Source: an uncultured Rhodoplanes sp.
GTDB lineage: Bacteria > Pseudomonadota > Alphaproteobacteria > Rhizobiales > Xanthobacteraceae
Direction of reading: 5' to 3'
Assembly (NCBI GenBank): GCA_936924235.1
Contig: CAKZHN010000489.1
Location: 1-6,567 of the forward strand
Length of the DNA: 6,567 nt
Part shown: piece by piece, positions 6,214 through 6,567 of the stretch
Numbering within the stretch: the first letter of the stretch is position 1
How the letters are laid out: the number at the start of each line of letters is the position of its first letter
Made by a program: the position numbers and the translations under genes
Notes under the pieces: generated by a model
Databases searched by the model: none
What the model was told of the DNA's origin: nothing
Seen by the model: the letters and a program-made list of their open reading frames with translations, nothing else

Positions 6214-6567
6214 ATGAAACGCCGTCAATTCCTGAAGACTGCGGGGGTGGGCCTGGCCGGTACCGCGATCGCGGCGCCCGCGATCGCCCAGTCGATGCCC
6301 GAGCTCAAGTGGCGCTGCACGACCAGCTGGCCGAAATCGCTCGACACCATCTATGGCGGCGCCGAGACCTTCGCGAAGGCGGTCGCTGAAGCGACCGACA
6401 ACAAGTTTCAGATCCAGGTGTTCGCTGCGGGCGAGATCGTACCGGGCCTGCAGGCCGCCGACGCGGTCTCGGCCGGCACCGTCGAGATGTGCCACACCTC
6501 GTCGTACTACTACTTCGGCAAGGACCCGACGTTCACCGTCGGCACGGCGCTGCCGTTCGGCATGCAC
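6214..6567 (+). CDS. TRAP transporter solute-binding protein (DctP/TakP-type), N-terminal part, cut by the right edge
   Basis: The family captures organic acids in the periplasm and hands them to a DctQM-type sodium-coupled membrane permease. The visible 118 residues start with a Tat signal: KRRQFLK (2-8), a moderately hydrophobic AGVGLAGTAIAAPA stretch, and AIA|QS cleavage near 25. Tat rather than Sec export is typical of the TakP-like branch, which binds 2-oxo acids, and suggests folding in the cytoplasm. The mature start ELKWRCTTSWPKSLDTIYGGAE, the turn FAAGEIVPGLQAADAVSAGTVEM and the aromatic SSYYYFGKDP are characteristic of the branch. The conserved ligand-binding arginine and the permease genes should lie beyond the window. 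AGGGGAG (6203-6209) is 4 nt before ATG 6214. The 81-nt gap from mrp suggests a separate unit. The ligand is not proven. Confidence 0.92.
   Translation, partial: MKRRQFLKTAGVGLAGTAIAAPAIAQSMPELKWRCTTSWPKSLDTIYGGAETFAKAVAEATDNKFQIQVFAAGEIVPGLQAADAVSAGTVEMCHTSSYYYFGKDPTFTVGTALPFGMH

Overview
The window is GC-rich chromosomal DNA from an alphaproteobacterium. Codon third positions are strongly G/C. The gene types (LysR regulator next to an amidohydrolase, TRAP solute receptor, Mrp with a His/Gly/Pro-rich linker, small secreted Cys-patterned proteins) and the wording of the proteins look like Bradyrhizobium, Rhodopseudomonas or Afipia. The assignment rests on family resemblance and codon use only, because there is no rRNA or other marker.

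Layout, left to right. (1) 1-462, minus strand: N-terminal 154 residues of a metal-dependent amidohydrolase (Amidohydro_2/ACMSD-like), running off the left edge. (2) 463-643: divergent promoter region with a perfect 7+7 bp palindrome (583-599), a good candidate LysR operator. (3) 644-1555, plus: LysR-type regulator. (4) 1609-2748, plus: exported alpha/beta hydrolase resembling bacterial esterase 713, followed by a strong hairpin. (5) 2953-3354 and 3528-3899, plus: two small exported cysteine-patterned proteins. The first carries two CX3C pairs and a C-terminal CXXCH heme-attachment-type motif; the second belongs to a four-cysteine family I have seen in rhizobia but cannot name. (6) 3960-4829, minus: beta-hydroxyacid dehydrogenase of the 3-hydroxyisobutyrate dehydrogenase type, converging on the previous gene across a GC-rich hairpin. 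(7) 4990-6132, plus: Mrp/ApbC-type Fe-S carrier P-loop ATPase, with a 7-bp inverted repeat laid over its likely promoter. (8) 6214-6567, plus: N-terminal 118 residues of a Tat-exported TRAP transporter solute receptor, running off the right edge.

The genes do not form one operon. The amidohydrolase, the LysR regulator and the esterase could be a small catabolic regulon, with the LysR protein acting on both sides. The dehydrogenase and the TRAP receptor also suit uptake and breakdown of organic acids. Mrp is housekeeping Fe-S cluster assembly. The least explained part is 2730-3899. It holds the two small secreted cysteine proteins, and an imperfect 26-bp copy of the esterase 3' end recurs about 690 bp downstream, so the CXXCH gene sits between direct repeats. 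I see no CRISPR array, no insertion sequence, no tRNA or rRNA, and no convincing new multi-gene defence or biosynthetic system. No stretch over 300 bases lacks a gene.
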